This document shows positions 61,699 through 64,000 of a stretch of 64,000 nucleotides of DNA, piece by piece. Position numbers and translations under genes: made by a program. Origin of the DNA: Thioclava atlantica (GTDB taxonomy: Bacteria > Pseudomonadota > Alphaproteobacteria > Rhodobacterales > Rhodobacteraceae); contig NZ_AQRC01000007.1 in assembly GCF_000737065.1 (NCBI RefSeq), positions 1-64,000 on the forward strand, given 5' to 3'. The stretch's first letter is position 1. The number at the start of each line of letters is the position of its first letter. The notes beneath the pieces are model-generated. The model saw only the letters and a list, made by a program, of their open reading frames with translations. It was not told where the DNA came from and did no database searches.

Positions 61699-62014
61699 CG
61701 AACAGCGCCGGCGCCCCGTGCCGCACGCGGCCGGGGCCCGCCTCCGCTTGTCGATGCCGGCGCGACAGGGTCTAAAGGGACCTTTCACCACCGGACTTGA
61801 CGAATCTTTCGCAAGACCTGCCGGCTGCGTTCTTTCCTTCCTCATTGAGCCTCCGGAACGGAGTTTTCTGCCTTCTGGCGCGAGAAAGCGCCCAAAGTTT
61901 GGGCATTTTGCCCTGCCGCCTCGAAAACCTCGATTTGAAGGGCATTAAACATTGACAGGTGCGTGAACCTTTTCCCGAATGGTCCGTGAGCCAATCGGGA
62001 ATTGATCCGCACCC
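61699..62014. other. intergenic region with palindrome and promoter candidate
   Basis: GCCCAAAgTTTGGGC (61890-61904) is a perfect 7-1-7 inverted repeat followed by ATTTT; it can be an operator of the GntR regulator, or part of the TRAP operon terminator. TTGACA at 61952-61957 may be a -35 box for the GntR gene. No gene is seen in the 316 bp. Confidence 0.4.
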
Positions 62015-62707
62015 ATGTCCGCCGACGCCCAGAACGCCCTCGCCCAGTTGCGCCACCTGATCACCTCGAGCGATCTCGGCGAGGGAGGACAATTGCCGAC
62101 CGAGCGGGCTCTGGCCGAGGAGCTCGGGGTGTCGCGCCGCGCGCTGAGAGCCGCGCTCGAGGTGCTCGAGGAGGAAGGGCTCGTCTGGCGCCGCCAGGGC
62201 AAGGGCACCTTCATCGGCCAGCCGCCCGATCCGCACGGAAAGATCGCGGCCGATATCGTGCAGGTGGTCGATGCGCAGGCGATCATGGAGGCGCGGCTTT
62301 GCGTCGAGCCGGCGCTGGCCGAGCTTGCGGCCGCCCGCGCGACGCCGGCGGATGTCGAGCAGATGCGCCGGCTCGTCGATCATATCGGCCTGTCGCCCGC
62401 GACCGAGACGGCGGAGTTGTGGGACGGCGCGCTGCACCGGATGATCGCGCGGGTCGCGGGCAATCCGATCCTGTTGACCGCCTTCCAGCTGATCGACGAG
62501 CTCCGTATCCGCGAGGACTGGCAGGCGCTGCGCGAACGTGCGCGCTCGGCCGCCTCGATGGCGAAATCCGATCACGAACACCGCACGATGATCGACGCGA
62601 TCGAGGCCGGGGACGGCGCGAAGGCCCGACGCTGCATGGAGACCCACCTGACCCGTCTCGCAGGCACGCTCGTCACCTCGAACACCAAAGCGGAGGCCGC
62701 GTCATGA
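62015..62707 (+). CDS. GntR-family regulator (FadR/FCD subfamily)
   Basis: A 230-residue regulator with winged HTH LPTERALAEELGVSRRALRAALEVLEEEGLVWRRQGKGTF and an all-helical FCD effector domain with Asp/His metal-site residues. It overlaps the following ABC transporter gene by ATGA, so it should regulate that transporter, possibly as an autoregulated repressor. Effector unknown; such proteins usually sense carboxylic acids. Confidence 0.9.
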   Translation: MSADAQNALAQLRHLITSSDLGEGGQLPTERALAEELGVSRRALRAALEVLEEEGLVWRRQGKGTFIGQPPDPHGKIAADIVQVVDAQAIMEARLCVEPALAELAAARATPADVEQMRRLVDHIGLSPATETAELWDGALHRMIARVAGNPILLTAFQLIDELRIREDWQALRERARSAASMAKSDHEHRTMIDAIEAGDGAKARRCMETHLTRLAGTLVTSNTKAEAAS

Positions 62708-63687
62708 GCGACACCGCCCTTCTGACCGTGCGCGACCTCGCGATCCGCATCCGGGGCGCGCAGCGCAACCTCGTCGAGGAGGTCTCCTTCTCGGTCGCCC
62801 CCGGCGAGACGCTCTGCCTCGTGGGCGAGTCGGGCTGCGGCAAGAGCCTGACCGCGCTCGCGCTGATGGGCCTGCTCGCCAGCCCTCCGCTCGAGATCGC
62901 CGAGGGCGCGGCGGAATTCGAGGGACAGGATCTGCTGACCCTGCCCCGCACCGAGCGCGCGAAGCTCAGCGGCAACCGGATGGCGATGATCTTCCAGGAG
63001 CCGATGAGCGCGCTCAACCCGGCGATCCGCATCGGCGAGCAGATCGCGGAATCGGTGCGCCGCCATCAGGGGCTCGGGCATCGCGAGGCCGAGGCGCGCG
63101 CGCTCGAGATGCTGCGCCGGGTGCGGATCCCCGCGCCGGAAAAACGCCTGCGCGAATTCCCGCACCAGCTCTCGGGCGGGATGCGCCAGCGCGCGATGAT
63201 CGCGATGGCGCTCGCCAACGACCCGGCCCTGATCATCGCGGACGAACCCACGACCGCGCTCGACGTGACGATCCAGGCCCAGATCCTCGACCTGATGCGG
63301 GCGCTGCGCGACGAGGCGGGCACGGCGCTCATCATGATCACCCACGATCTGGGCGTGGTCGCCGAGATGGCCGACAAGGTGGCGGTGATGTATGCGGGCC
63401 GGGTGGTCGAGGCGGGCCCGATGGCCGAGATCTTCGCAAATCCGCAGCACCCCTACACGATCGGTCTGATGAGCTCGATGCCCTCTTTCGGGGCACGCAC
63501 CGAGCGGCTGGTCACGATCCCCGGCATGGTCCCTCCGATCGCGACGATGGCGCCCGGATGCCGATTTGCGAGCCGCTGCCCCTTCCGCGCGGCGCAATGC
63601 GCGCAGGTGCCGCCGCTCACCGCGCTGGACGGCCATTCCGTCGCCTGCTGGCGCGCCCCGCTCGAACGTCTGGAGGAGCCCGCATGA
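62704..63687 (+). CDS. dipeptide/oligopeptide-type ABC transporter ATP-binding protein (DppD-like)
   Basis: A 327-residue ATPase of the OppD/DppD type. Walker A GESGCGKS, signature LSGGMRQRAMIAMAL, Walker B LIIADEPTTALD and the C-terminal cysteine-rich Opp/Dpp motif GCRFASRCPFRAAQC are all present. It pairs with the next ATPase to power uptake of peptides or similar solutes. Start ATG at 62704 overlaps the regulator stop. Confidence 0.92.
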   Translation: MSDTALLTVRDLAIRIRGAQRNLVEEVSFSVAPGETLCLVGESGCGKSLTALALMGLLASPPLEIAEGAAEFEGQDLLTLPRTERAKLSGNRMAMIFQEPMSALNPAIRIGEQIAESVRRHQGLGHREAEARALEMLRRVRIPAPEKRLREFPHQLSGGMRQRAMIAMALANDPALIIADEPTTALDVTIQAQILDLMRALRDEAGTALIMITHDLGVVAEMADKVAVMYAGRVVEAGPMAEIFANPQHPYTIGLMSSMPSFGARTERLVTIPGMVPPIATMAPGCRFASRCPFRAAQCAQVPPLTALDGHSVACWRAPLERLEEPA

Positions 63688-64000
63688 ACAGGGTCATCCT
63701 CGAAGCGATCGCTCTCGAGCGCCGCTTCACCACCGACAACCCGATGTTCGGCACCCCGACCGTGGTGCATGCGGTCAACGGGGTGAACCTGAAGGTGCGC
63801 CAGGGCGAGACCTTCGCGATCGTGGGCGAATCCGGCTGTGGCAAATCCACCCTCGCGCGCGTGCTGACCCGGCTGATCCCGGCCTCGGGCGGCGCGGTGC
63901 ATTTCGCCGGGCGCGATCTGTCCCTGCTCAAGCCCGCCGAGGTGCGCGCGCTGCGCCGCGAGATCCAGTTCATCTTCCAGGACCCGTTCTCCTCGCTCAA
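63684..64000 (+). CDS. dipeptide/oligopeptide-type ABC transporter ATP-binding protein (DppF-like), 5' part
   Basis: The first 105 residues of a second Opp/Dpp ATPase. [38 protein letters not shown] and IQFIFQDPFSSL match OppF/DppF. It overlaps the DppD-like stop (ATGA) and runs past the window end; permease and binding-protein genes should lie beyond. Confidence 0.9.
   Translation, partial: MNRVILEAIALERRFTTDNPMFGTPTVVHAVNGVNLKVRQGETFAIVGESGCGKSTLARVLTRLIPASGGAVHFAGRDLSLLKPAEVRALRREIQFIFQDPFSSL

Overview
The window looks like chromosomal DNA of an alphaproteobacterium, most likely a member of the Rhodobacteraceae/Paracoccaceae. The core genes are GC-rich with strong G/C third positions. The mannitol/sorbitol cluster has the gene content of the Rhodobacter polyol (smo/mtlK) operon. 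IMP dehydrogenase, homoserine O-succinyltransferase, polyphosphate kinase 2 and a TRAP transporter also fit this group. No species call is possible from the sequence alone.

Layout. (1) Positions 1-14.8 kb are an accessory, lower-GC island. It holds a partial FtsH-like protease, a GNAT acetyltransferase, a PAS-PAS histidine kinase, a small HTH pseudogene, a three-gene operon of AAA ATPase, HNH nuclease and DUF2235 hydrolase that resembles the Septu (PtuA/PtuB) defence system, a large DEAD/DEAH helicase with a putative C-terminal nuclease, an IS110-family insertion sequence, an IS3 transposase remnant and the 3' stump of an RNA 2'-phosphotransferase gene. (2) 15.0-27.2 kb is core chromosome: guaB, a TehA-like carrier, an agmatinase-type ureohydrolase, a FadL-type porin, an EamA exporter, metA, an alpha/beta hydrolase, ppk2, a TetR regulator, a small beta-barrel protein, an SDR dehydrogenase and tRNA-Ser(CGA). 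(3) 27.26-39.75 kb is a 12.5-kb mobile element integrated into the 3' end of tRNA-Ser, bounded by 14-bp direct repeats. It carries an integrase, a VapE-type primase/helicase, small and large terminase, portal, a fused protease-capsid protein, a gpW-like joining protein and a DUF2190 protein, but no recognisable tail or lysis gene. That content matches a capsid-forming phage satellite (cf-PICI-like). (4) 39.8-46.6 kb holds a bestrophin-like channel, an FdhF/YdeP-type molybdoenzyme with a LysR regulator, and a PQQ-type sugar dehydrogenase with a diheme cytochrome c. (5) 46.9-55.1 kb is the polyol operon: HAD phosphatase, SorC/DeoR-type regulator, ABC transporter SmoEFGK, sorbitol dehydrogenase SmoS and mannitol dehydrogenase MtlK. 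(6) 55.1-61.7 kb is a catabolic-looking cluster: LysR regulator, cytochrome P450, [2Fe-2S] ferredoxin, ferredoxin reductase and a TRAP transporter. (7) From 62.0 kb to the end are a GntR regulator and the start of a dipeptide/oligopeptide-type ABC transporter.

The genes within the smo, P450/TRAP and Dpp-like clusters overlap by a few bases and are probably co-transcribed. The most unusual material is the ATPase/HNH/DUF2235 operon, where an HNH-like domain with a substituted histidine is fused to the ATPase, and the tail-less capsid-encoding satellite. The satellite has a cluster of GTGACCC heptamers next to its terminase genes and a 12-residue peptide shared by two of its proteins.
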